This document shows positions 8,961 to 18,104 of a stretch of DNA of 64,000 nucleotides, one piece after another. Source of the DNA: CAWGXG01 sp963826505 (GTDB taxonomy: Bacteria; Chloroflexota; Anaerolineae; Aggregatilineales; Aggregatilineaceae); assembly GCA_963826505.1 (NCBI GenBank), contig CAWGXG010000007.1, positions 496,001-560,000 on the forward strand, written 5' to 3'. Every line of letters begins with the position of its first letter. The first letter of the stretch is position 1. The translations under genes were made by a program, and so were the position numbers. The notes beneath the pieces are model-generated. The model worked only from the letters and a program-made list of their open reading frames with translations. It was not told where the DNA came from and searched no databases.

Positions 8961-9950
8961 ATGACCTACCCGCATTGGGTGCACAATATTGTCGATGTGT
9001 GTATGGCGATCCAACCCGGCGAAAAAGTGCTTTTGATCACCGATGAGCCGATGGCGATCATGCGCCAGCAGCTTGTCGAACGAATCACAGAAATCGGCGT
9101 TGGGGAGATGTGGTCGTATACCCTCGCAGATGCCACGCGCCCGCTACCCCACTACCCGGCGGCGCTGTACCATCTCGCTACTGCCGTGGACGTGGTCCTG
9201 ATCTTCGAACACCGGCGCAATCCTGAAATCGAAACGCCGCGCGCCCTGGAAATGGTCGAGGCGGTCGAAGCCGGGAACGCTCGTTTTGCATCTGGCCCGA
9301 TGATCACTCACAGCATGCTCGATCACGAATTGAGCGCCGATTACAGCGCGATCGCCGCACTGACCAATCGCCTGGGCGACCAACTGGACGGGCGATCCCA
9401 GGTGCGCATCACGACACCGTTGGGCACGGACCTGTCACTGGACATCAGCGGACGCAAAGTCATGCGCGACACCGGATTGTTTCACCGCCCGCGCGAACAC
9501 GGCAATTTGCCCGCCGGGGAATGCTATGTGTCGCCCATTGAAGATCGGACCAGTGGCGTCTTTGTGGTCGATAAATCCTATCCCGGCATCCTGATCGACG
9601 AGCCGATCCGGCTCACGGTCGAGCACGGGCGCGTGAGCGCGATCGACGGCGGGCACGAGGCCCAACGTCTGCTGGAAATCATCCAGGATGGCGAGCGTAA
9701 AACGCACGGTGAAGGCTGTCGCGTGGTGTGCGAATTGGGCATCGGCACCAACCCGAACGCGCGCTTGCAAGGCAATGTTCTCACCGACGAAAAAGTCCTG
9801 GGGACGGTCCACATCGCTATCGGGCATAACGCCCTGGAGTCTTACGGTGGGCAAAATCGCGCACCGATCCATCTGGACGGCGTCATCGGCGATCCGACGC
9901 TAATTGTCGATGGCGAAACGCTGATCCGGAGCGGGGATTTTCTGGTCTAG
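8961..9950 (+). CDS. M29-family metalloaminopeptidase (AmpS/PepS-like)
   Basis: The product is a 329-residue cytoplasmic aminopeptidase of the thermophilic M29 family, which removes N-terminal residues from peptides using a two-metal site. The C-terminal half carries the expected metal ligands in order: Glu in LPAGECY, Glu in CELGIGTNPNA, His in GTVHIAIG, and His and Asp in IHLDGVIGDP. The N-terminal half is the usual Rossmann-like domain (PGEKVLLITDEPM). The protein is shorter than classical AmpS (about 410 residues), as in the leucyl-aminopeptidase-like subfamily. A TATACT at 8912-8917 may be its -10. It stands 50 nt before the epimerase gene, so the two may be co-transcribed. Confidence 0.88.
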   Translation: MTYPHWVHNIVDVCMAIQPGEKVLLITDEPMAIMRQQLVERITEIGVGEMWSYTLADATRPLPHYPAALYHLATAVDVVLIFEHRRNPEIETPRALEMVEAVEAGNARFASGPMITHSMLDHELSADYSAIAALTNRLGDQLDGRSQVRITTPLGTDLSLDISGRKVMRDTGLFHRPREHGNLPAGECYVSPIEDRTSGVFVVDKSYPGILIDEPIRLTVEHGRVSAIDGGHEAQRLLEIIQDGERKTHGEGCRVVCELGIGTNPNARLQGNVLTDEKVLGTVHIAIGHNALESYGGQNRAPIHLDGVIGDPTLIVDGETLIRSGDFLV

Positions 9951-10000
9951 CGTACACCGCGTACCGCACAGCTTCGGCAGATCATTCGGAGTAACAGCTT

Positions 10001-10984
10001 ATGACGACGGCGCTGGTCACCGGGGGAACTGGATTCGTGGGGTCGCATGTCGCCCGCGCGTTGGTGGAACACGGCTGCACAGTGCGTATTCTGCGCCGCG
10101 CCACCAGCCGCCTGGACGCCGTCGGCGACATCGACTGCGAACACGCCGTCGGGGATGTGATGGACTACGACTCGCTGCTGGCGGCCATGCAAGGTGTGGA
10201 TTGGGTGTTCCACGTCGCCGCCGTGGCGGACTACTGGCGCAGCGATCCCGCGCGCATCTACGCGATCAACGTGGAAGGCACGCGCAACGTGTTGCGCGCC
10301 GCAGAAGCGAGCGGCGTGCAGCGGGTGATCGTCACCAGCAGCGCCGCCGCGGTCGGTTACCGCACCGATCTGCGCCCGGTGGATGAGTCCGTGCGTTTCA
10401 ACTATGACCAGCATCTCACGCCCTACGGTCACAGCAAATTTCTGGCCGAGGCCGAAGTCTTCCGAGCGATCCGGCGCGGGCTGGACTGCGTGATCCTCAA
10501 CCCGACCGTGATCATCGGGCCGGGCGATCTCAACCAGATTTCAAGCAGCGTCGTGATCGAATATGCGCGCGGAAAGGTCCCGCCCACCATGCCACCGGGC
10601 GGCGTGACCGTCATCGACGTGCGCGACGTGGCCGAAGCCCACGTCGCCGCCGCTGAGCGTGGGCGCACCGGCGAGCGCTACCTGCTGGGCGCGGTCGATC
10701 TGACGCACAAAGCGTGGATGCGCCTGATTGCCGGAGCGGTGGGGCGGCCCATGTGCGCTTACACGCTGCCGGCGTGGGCGCTCTTCATCATCGCGCCGAT
10801 CGCAGACGCGCTGCGCCGCTTTGGGGTCCCGGTGCCCATCGAAGGCAACCAGCTGCGACTCAGCACGCACATGATATTTTTCGACTGCCAGAAGTCCTGG
10901 CGTGAGCTAGGCGAGCCACGCATCCCGATCCAGCAAAGCCTGCACGACGCTTACGCGTGGTACAAAGCACACGGGGATATCTAG
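10001..10984 (+). CDS. NAD(P)-dependent epimerase/dehydratase (extended SDR, dihydroflavonol-reductase-like)
   Basis: The product is a 327-residue extended short-chain dehydrogenase. The cofactor-binding loop GGTGFVGSH lies at residues 8-16. The catalytic pair is in YGHSK, and the SSAAAVGY segment supplies the usual Ser region. It most resembles the dihydroflavonol-4-reductase / HpnA-type NAD-dependent epimerases that act on sugar nucleotides or hopanoid side chains; the sequence alone does not fix the substrate. It lies between the M29 peptidase and the creatininase-family gene, all plus strand with gaps of 50-80 nt, so one transcript is possible. No hopanoid or sugar-nucleotide genes are nearby to narrow the function. 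Confidence 0.9.
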   Translation: MTTALVTGGTGFVGSHVARALVEHGCTVRILRRATSRLDAVGDIDCEHAVGDVMDYDSLLAAMQGVDWVFHVAAVADYWRSDPARIYAINVEGTRNVLRAAEASGVQRVIVTSSAAAVGYRTDLRPVDESVRFNYDQHLTPYGHSKFLAEAEVFRAIRRGLDCVILNPTVIIGPGDLNQISSSVVIEYARGKVPPTMPPGGVTVIDVRDVAEAHVAAAERGRTGERYLLGAVDLTHKAWMRLIAGAVGRPMCAYTLPAWALFIIAPIADALRRFGVPVPIEGNQLRLSTHMIFFDCQKSWRELGEPRIPIQQSLHDAYAWYKAHGDI

Positions 10985-11062
10985 CACCTTTAGCAAAACC
11001 AGTCCCGCGCGCCATACAGTGACCGTACTCCATCACGGCGCACGAGGAGGAAGGATAGCGCG

Positions 11063-11878
11063 ATGCGCACAGTGTCGTTTGCTCGGCTGCGCCCTGCCGA
11101 GATCATCGCGGAGCGTGGACGCTGTCCGGTGTTATACCAACCGCTTGGCCCGTTGGAATGGCACGGGCCGCACCTGCCGTTGGGCACCGATCCGCTGCAC
11201 GCCGAAGCCGTCTCCATCCGCGCCGCGCAGATGGCGGGCGGCGTGGTGATGCCCACCCTCTATTGGGGCACGGAACGCGAGCGCCAGCCCAAAATGCTGC
11301 GCGACATCGGGTTTCACGGGGATGAGTGGATCGTCGGGATGGATTTCCCTTCAAACACGCTACCCAGCCTCTACGCGCCGGAAGACGTGTTTGGGCTGAT
11401 CGTGCGCGAGCAGCTTAACCTGTTGCTGCGGCTGGGCTTCCGTCTGATTCTGCTCATCAACGGGCACGGGGCCACCAATCACATGGATGTGCTAGAACGG
11501 CTGGCGGCCGAGTACACGGTCGCCACAGCCGCGCGCGTCGAACATATTCTCGCCTTTGCGCCCGCCGCCGACGATCACCAGGCCATCGGTCACGCTGACG
11601 CGCTCGAAACTTCGCTGATGATGGCGCTCCATCCCGACTCCGTCGATCTTTCGACGCTCCCTCCAGCATCGGATCCGCTGTTGTTTGCCGACTGGGCCAT
11701 CGTGAACGGTGACACCTTCGCCGGATGGCCCACGCCCGATCGCACTGTTCCGCACGGCTGCGATCCGCGCGTCTCGTCCACGCCCGAACGGGGTAACGCC
11801 AGCCTCGAGCGCTCCGCCGGACGCATTGCCACGCGGGTGCACGAGTTGTTGGCGACGTTTGGCGATCCGGATCTGTAA
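11063..11878 (+). CDS. Creatininase-family amidohydrolase
   Basis: The product is a 271-residue member of the creatininase / creatinine amidohydrolase family (a group that also includes formamide hydrolases and MftE-type peptidases). The metal-binding segment PLGPLEWHGPHLPLGTD (near residue 27) supplies Glu, His and Asp ligands, and INGHGATNH near residue 133 supplies the second His motif. A late GHADALETS motif matches the usual Glu-containing helix. The start ATG follows GAGGAAGGA. No creatine pathway genes are nearby, so the substrate is open. Confidence 0.88.
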   Translation: MRTVSFARLRPAEIIAERGRCPVLYQPLGPLEWHGPHLPLGTDPLHAEAVSIRAAQMAGGVVMPTLYWGTERERQPKMLRDIGFHGDEWIVGMDFPSNTLPSLYAPEDVFGLIVREQLNLLLRLGFRLILLINGHGATNHMDVLERLAAEYTVATAARVEHILAFAPAADDHQAIGHADALETSLMMALHPDSVDLSTLPPASDPLLFADWAIVNGDTFAGWPTPDRTVPHGCDPRVSSTPERGNASLERSAGRIATRVHELLATFGDPDL

Positions 11879-11975
11879 TCCGGAGTACCCCCGAATACCT
11901 AAGAATTGAGGGACTGCGCCGCTCCAAAACGCCTTACCATGGGGATAAGTCATGTCACCTAAGGAGGACGCGGCG

Positions 11976-12218
11976 ATGTCAGAAGTAATGGACCTGTTGG
12001 CTAGAAAATTCGTATGCCCCAAGTGCAAAGAGCGCGGCGGGCACGTGGAACGGTTGGCGCTGTCGGGCACGGGTATCACCCGCTGGTTTGATTTCCAGCC
12101 CTACCGCTACGCGTTCGTCTCGTGCGAGGTGTGCGGCTATACCGAGATTTTCAACTTGCGGATGCTGGGCGAAAAAGACGACTTGGGGATGTTCCTCGAC
12201 GTTCTGTTTTCCAATTGA
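11976..12218 (+). CDS. Small zinc-ribbon nucleic-acid-binding-type protein
   Basis: The product is 80 residues. The ATG at 11976 is chosen because AAGGAGG lies 8 nt upstream; an in-frame ATG at 11952 has no such site. The protein has a treble-clef or zinc-ribbon arrangement, CPKC near residue 17 and CEVC near residue 49, with VSCEVCGYTEIFNL typical of the DUF2082 / Zn-ribbon family (PF09855). Proteins of this family are annotated as nucleic-acid-binding, but no function has been shown. The gene has its own strong terminator at 12238-12264. Confidence 0.8.
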   Translation: MSEVMDLLARKFVCPKCKERGGHVERLALSGTGITRWFDFQPYRYAFVSCEVCGYTEIFNLRMLGEKDDLGMFLDVLFSN

Positions 12219-12237
12219 TCGCAGGCTGACAGACGCG

Positions 12238-12264
12238 CGCCGGACCATCGGGTCCGGCGTTTTT
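12238..12264 (+). terminator. Rho-independent terminator after the zinc-ribbon gene
   Basis: CGCCGGACC and GGTCCGGCG form a perfect 9-bp stem around an ATCG loop (12238-12259), followed by TTTTT. Confidence 0.95.
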
Positions 12265-12355
12265 GATTCTGGTGGGAGTTGCGCGCCTCATTTTTCAAAA
12301 TAACATTTATAATATTTCCATGTTCAATATAACAGAATCGTTAAGGAGTTTGACT

Positions 12356-13687
12356 ATGCGCCGCCTGGGATCGATCGTCCTCGTCCTGATAGTGCTGATT
12401 GTTCAACTTCCCAACACCCATGCGCGCCAATCCGACGATCTCAAAACCGAAATGATCGCGGCGCTCAACGCGTGGCGGCTCGAACAGGGTCTTTGGCCGT
12501 TCAAGCCCAACGCGCAGCTCGACGCGCTGGCCATGCAGCAGGCCAGCTACCTGAGCACGCTGCCCAGTCTGCCGGATGACATTCACGCCGGACCGAGCGG
12601 CGACTACCCCAAAGACCGCGCGCGCAGCGCGGGCTGGCCGATCTACGGCCGCGCGGAGCAGATCGACGAGGAGGAAGTCGCCTACGCCGGGCACAATGTG
12701 GACGCAGCGATCACGTGGTGGAAAGGGTCGACCATCCACCGCAACACGATCCAGAATCCATCTTACCGCGAAGTGGGCGTGGCGATCGTGCCGAATGAAT
12801 TCGGGCACCTGTTCATCGTGACCGTTGGCGGTGAGCCCAATATCCTGCCGGCGCTGGTCGATGCGCAAGCCGGGCTGATCTACCTCTCCAACGAAAAGTT
12901 CGCCGGGGCCGCCCTGGGCGACACCTGGATTTACAGCGCGGACAAGGTCCGCGTGTTCGATTCCGAAGGCCGCCCTCTGGATCGCAATTGGCAAGATTGG
13001 GCGTTGACGCTGCCCTTACCCGACAACGCCGGAGAACACTTTTTCGTGGCGTATACCGACGGCAAACAGATGACCTTGAGCGAGGTCAACACAACCACCG
13101 ATGCCGTGCTGCTGCCGGGTAGTATTTCCACGGCGTCGCTGGCACCTACACTGACGCCGACGCCCGCGCCCAGCGCGACGCCTACCCGTGCGCCCAGCGC
13201 CATACCGTCACCCACCAAGGCCGTCGCGCAGGCGACCCCCGTCGCGAATGCGGGTGGCGCGGTCACGGCCACACCACCGCCCAGCACCACGCCTAAGCCC
13301 AGCGCGACCACCGCCGCGAAACCGGCCATCACGCTGATCTACGACGCGCACTCGCTGGCGATCGTCAATACGTCGGGCAAAGCGCTCGATCTCACGCCGT
13401 TGGTCCTCGTCCAGGGCGATCACCGCGTGCCAGCGACGACCTGGAACACCCCCTGGCTGTCGGGATCGCTCAGCGCGTTTCCTGCCGGAGACTGTTTGCA
13501 GGAATGGTCCTGGTCGGAACCGTCAACGCTCAATCCACCGTCCGCCTGCCGCATTCAGCGCGGAGTAATCAACGTGGCGCCGGACCGTCTCTTCTGGACG
13601 AGTGGCGATTTCGACGTGGAATGGAACGGTGCCGTGCTGCAAACGTGCGCGGGCGGCACAGGACAATGTGCGATTACGCTGCCGTAA
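12356..13687 (+). CDS. Secreted CAP/SCP-domain protein with Thr/Pro linker and a C-terminal cysteine-bearing domain
   Basis: The product is 443 residues. The start is the ATG at 12356 (AAGGAG 7 nt upstream), which places a signal peptide (SIVLVLIVLIV) at the N-terminus; the longer frame from 12263 is rejected. Residues about 30-160 form a CAP (cysteine-rich secretory / SCP) domain, with MIAALNAWR, LDALAMQQASYL, ITWWKGSTIH and REVGVAI. A region rich in TPTPAPSATPT follows. The last 115 residues (from LIYDAHSLAIVN) match the two extracytoplasmic domains of the kinase at 55567-58172, sharing LDLTPL, a Trp, RLFW and paired Cys residues. A -10-like TATAAT lies at 12308-12313. The role is probably at the cell surface; the ligand is unknown. 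Confidence 0.85.
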   Translation: MRRLGSIVLVLIVLIVQLPNTHARQSDDLKTEMIAALNAWRLEQGLWPFKPNAQLDALAMQQASYLSTLPSLPDDIHAGPSGDYPKDRARSAGWPIYGRAEQIDEEEVAYAGHNVDAAITWWKGSTIHRNTIQNPSYREVGVAIVPNEFGHLFIVTVGGEPNILPALVDAQAGLIYLSNEKFAGAALGDTWIYSADKVRVFDSEGRPLDRNWQDWALTLPLPDNAGEHFFVAYTDGKQMTLSEVNTTTDAVLLPGSISTASLAPTLTPTPAPSATPTRAPSAIPSPTKAVAQATPVANAGGAVTATPPPSTTPKPSATTAAKPAITLIYDAHSLAIVNTSGKALDLTPLVLVQGDHRVPATTWNTPWLSGSLSAFPAGDCLQEWSWSEPSTLNPPSACRIQRGVINVAPDRLFWTSGDFDVEWNGAVLQTCAGGTGQCAITLP

Positions 13688-13715
13688 CGGGGTAACCCGT
13701 GGGATGTGGTGGTAC

Positions 13716-13735
13716 GCTGATCGCTGATAGCCATT
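13716..13735. repeat. Short dispersed intergenic repeat (GCTGATCGCTG type)
   Basis: The segment GCTGATCGCTGATAGCCATT recurs in related form in other spacers of this window: inverted at 33216-33232 (GCTGATCGCTAATGGCT on the minus strand), and as CGCTGATCGCTG near 54746-54757. All copies lie between genes. Confidence 0.4.
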
Positions 13736-13759
13736 CGGCCCCTTGAAGGAGATTTCAGG

Positions 13760-15019
13760 TTGATTTATCCTGCCTCACGCCGTGACGCGTACCGCATCTA
13801 TCTCCTGATCGAAGGGGCGGCGTCGCTGTTCTTCACGCTGGTCTTCACCGTGAACATGGTCTATCAGGTCACGGTGATCGAACTTAACCCGCTGCAACTG
13901 GTGCTGGTCGGCACGCTGCTGGAAGGGATCATCTTCGTATGCGAGGTGCCGACCGGGATCGTGGCCGACCTCTACAGCCGCCGGTTGTCGATCCTGATCG
14001 GCTACACGCTGATCGGGCTGGGCTTCGTGGTCGAAGGCTCGATCCCGCGTTTCGAAGCGGTGCTGATGTCGCAGGTGCTATGGGGCGTGGGCTATACGTT
14101 TACCAGCGGCGCGACGGAAGCCTGGATCGCGGACGAGATCGGGGAAGATCGCGCCGGGCAGGCGTTCATGCGCGCCGCGCAGGTGGGCGCCATCGCCGGG
14201 CTGGTCGGGATTCCGCTCAGCGTCGGTTTCGGCACTCTGTCGATCCGGCTGCCGATCGTGCTGGGCGGGCTGTTATTCGTGGGGTTGGTGGGCGTGCTGG
14301 TCGCCATCATGCCCGAAGACGGTTTTCACCCCGTGCGAGCGGAGGAACGCGAAACGTGGCGCAGCATGGCGCATACTTTCCGCGCGGGGGTGCGGCTGGT
14401 GCGCGGAAGGACGGTGCTGCTGACCTTCGTGGGCGTCGCGATCTTCTACGGGCTGTACAGCGAAGGGCTGGACCGCCTGTGGACGGCGCACCTGCTGCGC
14501 GACTACACCCTGCCGCTGGCGGGCGATCTCAAGCCGGTGGTGTGGTTCGGCATCATCGCCGCCGCCGCGAGGGGGCTGTCGGTCATCAGCACGGAGATCG
14601 TCCGACGGCGCTTGGACACGGCCAACCAGCCGCGCGTCTTGCGCACGCTGTTCGCGCTCAGCGGGCTGATGATCGCGGCGATTCTGCTGTTCGCGCTGGC
14701 GGGTCATGTCGGGGTAGCGCTGGCGGCGTACCTGGCATTTCGTACGTTTCGCAGCACGACCGGCCCGCTGCTGACCGCGTGGATCACACCGCACATCGAG
14801 TCCGGCGTGCGCGCGACTGTGTTTTCGATGATGAGCCAGGTGGACGCCATCAGCCAGGTGGGCGGCGGACCGGTGATCGGCATGATCGGGCGAGTCTTCT
14901 CGATTCGGGCGGCGATCGTCACGAGTGGGGTGGTGCTGTCACCGGTGTTGTGGCTATACGCGCGGGCGCTGCGCCGCGAATCCAGGTTACCGCTGGCGGC
15001 TCCCGCTCCGGCGGAATAG
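13760..15019 (+). CDS. MFS-type transporter
   Basis: The product is a 419-residue integral membrane protein with about 12 hydrophobic segments, of the major facilitator superfamily. The start is a TTG at 13760 with AAGGAG 8 nt upstream. The loop between helices 2 and 3 carries the MFS signature in the form PTGIVADLYSRR (near residue 65). The closest general type is the proton-driven drug-efflux-like MFS; the substrate cannot be read from sequence. It converges with the EamA gene on the other strand, with 21 nt between the stop codons. Confidence 0.85.
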   Translation: MIYPASRRDAYRIYLLIEGAASLFFTLVFTVNMVYQVTVIELNPLQLVLVGTLLEGIIFVCEVPTGIVADLYSRRLSILIGYTLIGLGFVVEGSIPRFEAVLMSQVLWGVGYTFTSGATEAWIADEIGEDRAGQAFMRAAQVGAIAGLVGIPLSVGFGTLSIRLPIVLGGLLFVGLVGVLVAIMPEDGFHPVRAEERETWRSMAHTFRAGVRLVRGRTVLLTFVGVAIFYGLYSEGLDRLWTAHLLRDYTLPLAGDLKPVVWFGIIAAAARGLSVISTEIVRRRLDTANQPRVLRTLFALSGLMIAAILLFALAGHVGVALAAYLAFRTFRSTTGPLLTAWITPHIESGVRATVFSMMSQVDAISQVGGGPVIGMIGRVFSIRAAIVTSGVVLSPVLWLYARALRRESRLPLAAPAPAE

Positions 15020-15040
15020 GACTCCATTCGCGGCGCGATC

Positions 15041-15913
15041 TTATTCGCGCGTGATGAGCAGGATGCTCGCCAGGATCATCGCGCCGCCGATCCAGCCGAG
15101 CAGGTTGGGAATTTCCGCGAAGAACAGCAGCCCGATGAACGCCCCGCTGACCGGCTCGAACAGCGCCGCGACGCTCACCACCTGCGCGCTGAGCCGCTGC
15201 AAGCCCTGGAAGTAGAGCAGGTACGACAACCCCAGCGAAAACACGCCCAACGGAATGAGCAGCAGCAGGTTATCGAGCACCGTATCGACCGGTGCGCGCA
15301 CGGCCCACGGCAGCAGCACCAACGCGACCAGTCCATTCGACCACAACGTTTGCGTCAGGCCGGTGATTCGTCCGCGCAGCGAGCGGCTGATCAGCATGAC
15401 GATGGCGTAGGTGAAACCGGACAGCGCCCCGGTGATGATGCCGGTCAGCGCGTCGGACTTCAACGTCAGGTGCGCCGGATTCGAAACGAAGATCGTCCCC
15501 ACCACCGCTAACACGAGACTCGGCCACGTATAGCGCGCCAGCGGCTCGCGCAGCACCAGCGGTCCCAGCACGGCCACGTAAATCGGCGCGGAGTTGACCA
15601 GCAGGGCCGCGTTCGCCGCCGTGGTGTGCTGGATCGAATAGGTGTACAGCACGACCGTCATGCTGACCAGCAGGCCCAGCACGAACAGCGTGCGCATCTG
15701 CGGGCGGTAGGCGGCGAAGCGGATCGGCTCGCGGTTGCGCGGGATCAGCAGGCAGAGAAACAGGAAGCCGAACAGCGCCCGGAAGAAGGCCAGCGTCTGC
15801 GTGTTCAGCCCGTCGGTCCAGCGTATGAAGGGGATCGCCAGGCTGAAGCAGAACGCGCCGATCAGGATCATGGCGACACCGCGCCAGTCGATAGAGGATT
15901 CAGTTGTATTCAC
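15041..15913 (-). CDS. EamA/DMT-family permease
   Basis: The product is a membrane protein of about 290 residues with ten predicted helices in two EamA repeats (drug/metabolite transporter superfamily). The first repeat starts at MILIGAFCFSLAIPFIRW and the second at DALTGIITGALSGFTYAIVM. I place the start at GTG 15913; a TTG at 15982 would add a 23-residue, non-hydrophobic extension without a good ribosome site, so the start is uncertain. The cargo is unknown. It lies just downstream of the chelatase gene on the same strand, with 65 nt between them. Confidence 0.82.
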   Translation of the reverse strand: MNTTESSIDWRGVAMILIGAFCFSLAIPFIRWTDGLNTQTLAFFRALFGFLFLCLLIPRNREPIRFAAYRPQMRTLFVLGLLVSMTVVLYTYSIQHTTAANAALLVNSAPIYVAVLGPLVLREPLARYTWPSLVLAVVGTIFVSNPAHLTLKSDALTGIITGALSGFTYAIVMLISRSLRGRITGLTQTLWSNGLVALVLLPWAVRAPVDTVLDNLLLLIPLGVFSLGLSYLLYFQGLQRLSAQVVSVAALFEPVSGAFIGLLFFAEIPNLLGWIGGAMILASILLITRE

Positions 15914-15978
15914 GCGCGGGTCGTCCTGGGCGTCAGCCCGGTGGAAACGGGGCGCACCGCAGCACGCCCCGGAGGATA

Positions 15979-18053
15979 TCAAGTCACATGCCCCAGTTCG
16001 TCTTTGACGGCATTATACAGGGCTTCGGCGTGCAGCTCGGCCAGCGTCAGACATGGGCCACCCAGGTGAAAGGCCAGCTCCTGCGCGAGACCCTGGTCAA
16101 ACGAGACGTGCTCCATGTTGATCGTCACATTGCGAATCTCGCCGTGTTTGATCTGGTCCGCGATGCGATGCGCTTCTTCCTGGGGCGGGATATTCGTCAT
16201 CGAGACGTTGCCCGCGCCATCGGTGAGCAGGATCATCAGCGGCATCACATCCGGGTGGGCGATCTTCTCCTGGCGGAAGACTTGCAGCGCCAGGTAGAGA
16301 CCCGCCGAGAGCGGCGTCTTGCCGCCGACTGGGATATCGGCCAGGGCGTTTTTCGCCAGCGTCACCGAGTTGGTGGGCGGCAGCACCACCTGCGCGCGAT
16401 CCTTCTGGAAGACGACCAATCCCACACGGTCGCGGCGCTGGTAGGCGTCCGTCAGCAGCGACATGATCGCGCCTTTGGTAGCGTTCATGCGCTCGGACAC
16501 GGCCATGCTCCAACTGGCATCCACGACGAACAGAATCAGGTTGGCGGCCTTGCGCACGCGGACCTTGCGCTGTAAATCTTCCCGCTTGATGGCGTAAGCG
16601 ACGTGGAACTGGGTGCGTTGTTCGCCGCGATCGAGCTGGTAGGGCGCGGCGGCGCGCAGCGTGGCGTCAAAGGCGATGTCGTCGGTTTTATCCCCGGCGG
16701 GCCGAGCCTGGATGTAACGCCCGCGCTTGCGATCGGTGTGCGTGCGGCTGCGACGGCCCCGCAAGCGGCGCGCAATACGGTCGAGCGGCGTGTCAAGACG
16801 CCTCGGCATGAACTCCTTGCCCGGCTCGATCGGTTTGCCACCATCCCACCAGTGTGCTTCGAGCGACTGCTCGAAAACATCCTGCTTCCCGGCGGAGGGC
16901 GGCGTATCGCTGATGTCTTCGCTCGGCTGACCGGCAGGGTCGGTCAGCGTTTCGCTTTTTTTTCCGGATCCGGCTGCGTACCTGGAGCGGACGTTTGCAC
17001 CTGAGCGCCTTGCTCGTCGTAATCTTCCGCGATCTGCTCGACACGCCCTTCCAGCTCGCCCTCGTAGAGCGTCGCCTCGGAGAACGGGCCGCGCTTCAGG
17101 CGATGCGGGAGTGCCAGTTCAGCCGCCAGCATAATATCGCGCTCGGTCACCTGTGTACGCCCTTGGAACGCGGCGTGCGCACGGGCAGCTTTCAGGATGA
17201 CGAGATCGGCGCGGTGGCCGTCGACGCCCAGGCTGGCTGTCAGATTGGCGATCACGTACAGGTCGCGGCGAGTGTATTGCACCGTTTCCACAATATCACG
17301 GGCGGTTTCGATTTGCCCGGAAAGTTCGTCCTCACGCGGCATCCATTCCTGCCGGAATGACACCGGGTCACCTTCGAAAGCGATGTGCCGTTCCAGGATC
17401 GCCATGCGATCGTCCGCGTTGCTCAGCCCGTGCACTTCGACCGACAGCGCGAAACGGTCCAACAACTGCGGGCGCAGCTCGCCTTCTTCGGGGTTCATCG
17501 TCCCGACCAGGATAAAACGCGCTGGATGCTGGAACGAAATCCCCTCGCGCTCCACCACGTTGACGCCCATCGCCGCTGAGTCGAGCAGCAGGTCCACGAC
17601 GTGATCGTCCAGCAGGTTCACTTCGTCCACGTAGAGAATGCCCCGGTTGGCCGCGGCCAGCACGCCCGGATCGAAATGGCGCTCGCCCTTCTGAATGGCC
17701 TGCTCGATGTCGAGCGTGCCCACCACGCGATCTTCCGTCGCGCTGACGGGCAGATCGACCAGGCGGGTGCGACGCGTTTTGACCGGCAGCCCCTCGCCAC
17801 GCATCTGGCGATCGCGGCAGTCGTCGCAAAACCGTTCGGGATGGGCCGGGTCACAGCCAAAACGGCAGTCGGCCACGACATCGATTTCGGGCAGCAGAGC
17901 CGCCAATGCACGCGCGGCGGTCGATTTGGCCGTGCCGCGCTCGCCTCGGATCAAGACACCGCCGATGCTGGGATTCACGGCGTTGAGGATCAGGGCACGC
18001 TTCATGCGCTCCTGGCCGACAATAGCGGTAAACGGAAAGACTGCGTGTCGCAC
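15979..18053 (-). CDS. chlD: Chelatase medium subunit ChlD/BchD-like, made by -1 frameshift of the chlI reading frame
   Basis: If ribosomes slip back one base at the A8 run (16956-16963), the small-subunit frame joins the next frame and gives a protein of about 691 residues. That is the normal architecture of the Mg/Co-chelatase medium subunit: N-terminal AAA+ domain, acidic/Pro linker, C-terminal von Willebrand A domain. The VWA domain has the MIDAS motif DASWSM, TPLSAG and LLTDGAGN. The downstream frame is open directly from the slip site (SETLTDPAGQPSEDIS) and has no good start of its own before residue MPRRLD (16809). The sequence resembles chlD genes reported to use programmed frameshifting to make both subunits. 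No large subunit (CobN/ChlH) gene is in the window, so Mg versus Co cannot be decided. Confidence 0.75.
16926..16963 (-). promoter_or_regulatory. Programmed -1 ribosomal frameshift signal (A8 slippery run plus stem-loop)
   Basis: Reading the minus strand, the zero frame is GAA AAA AAA GCG, so the slippery heptamer is A AAA AAA (A8 at 16963-16956). A 7-nt spacer (16955-16949) leads to GCTGACCG (16948-16941), which pairs perfectly with CGGTCAGC (16933-16926) across a 7-nt loop. The zero-frame stop TGA lies inside the stem. No clear Shine-Dalgarno-like stimulator is seen 10 nt upstream. A missing A (true A9) in the assembly would mimic this, but would not create the hairpin. Confidence 0.75.
16944..18053 (-). 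CDS. chlI: Chelatase small subunit ChlI-like AAA+ ATPase (zero-frame product)
   Basis: Normal translation gives a 369-residue AAA+ ATPase of the ChlI/BchI type, the motor subunit of Mg- or Co-chelatase. Walker A is GERGTAKST (residues 37-45), Walker B is LYVDEVNLL, and the family insert with MNPEEGELRPQLLDRF is present. The start is GTG at 18053 with GAGG 6 nt upstream; an ATG at 18188 lies upstream of the promoter and is rejected. The frame stops at TGA 16944-16946, inside the hairpin that follows the A8 run. This stop lets the same mRNA give the short subunit and, after slippage, the long one. Confidence 0.9.
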   Translation of the reverse strand: MRHAVFPFTAIVGQERMKRALILNAVNPSIGGVLIRGERGTAKSTAARALAALLPEIDVVADCRFGCDPAHPERFCDDCRDRQMRGEGLPVKTRRTRLVDLPVSATEDRVVGTLDIEQAIQKGERHFDPGVLAAANRGILYVDEVNLLDDHVVDLLLDSAAMGVNVVEREGISFQHPARFILVGTMNPEEGELRPQLLDRFALSVEVHGLSNADDRMAILERHIAFEGDPVSFRQEWMPREDELSGQIETARDIVETVQYTRRDLYVIANLTASLGVDGHRADLVILKAARAHAAFQGRTQVTERDIMLAAELALPHRLKRGPFSEATLYEGELEGRVEQIAEDYDEQGAQVQTSAPGTQPDPEKKAKR

Positions 18054-18104
18054 GATGCGCCTCGTTGGGTGATTGTGAGCGATTGTAAACCTTAAAGCCC
18101 ACAG

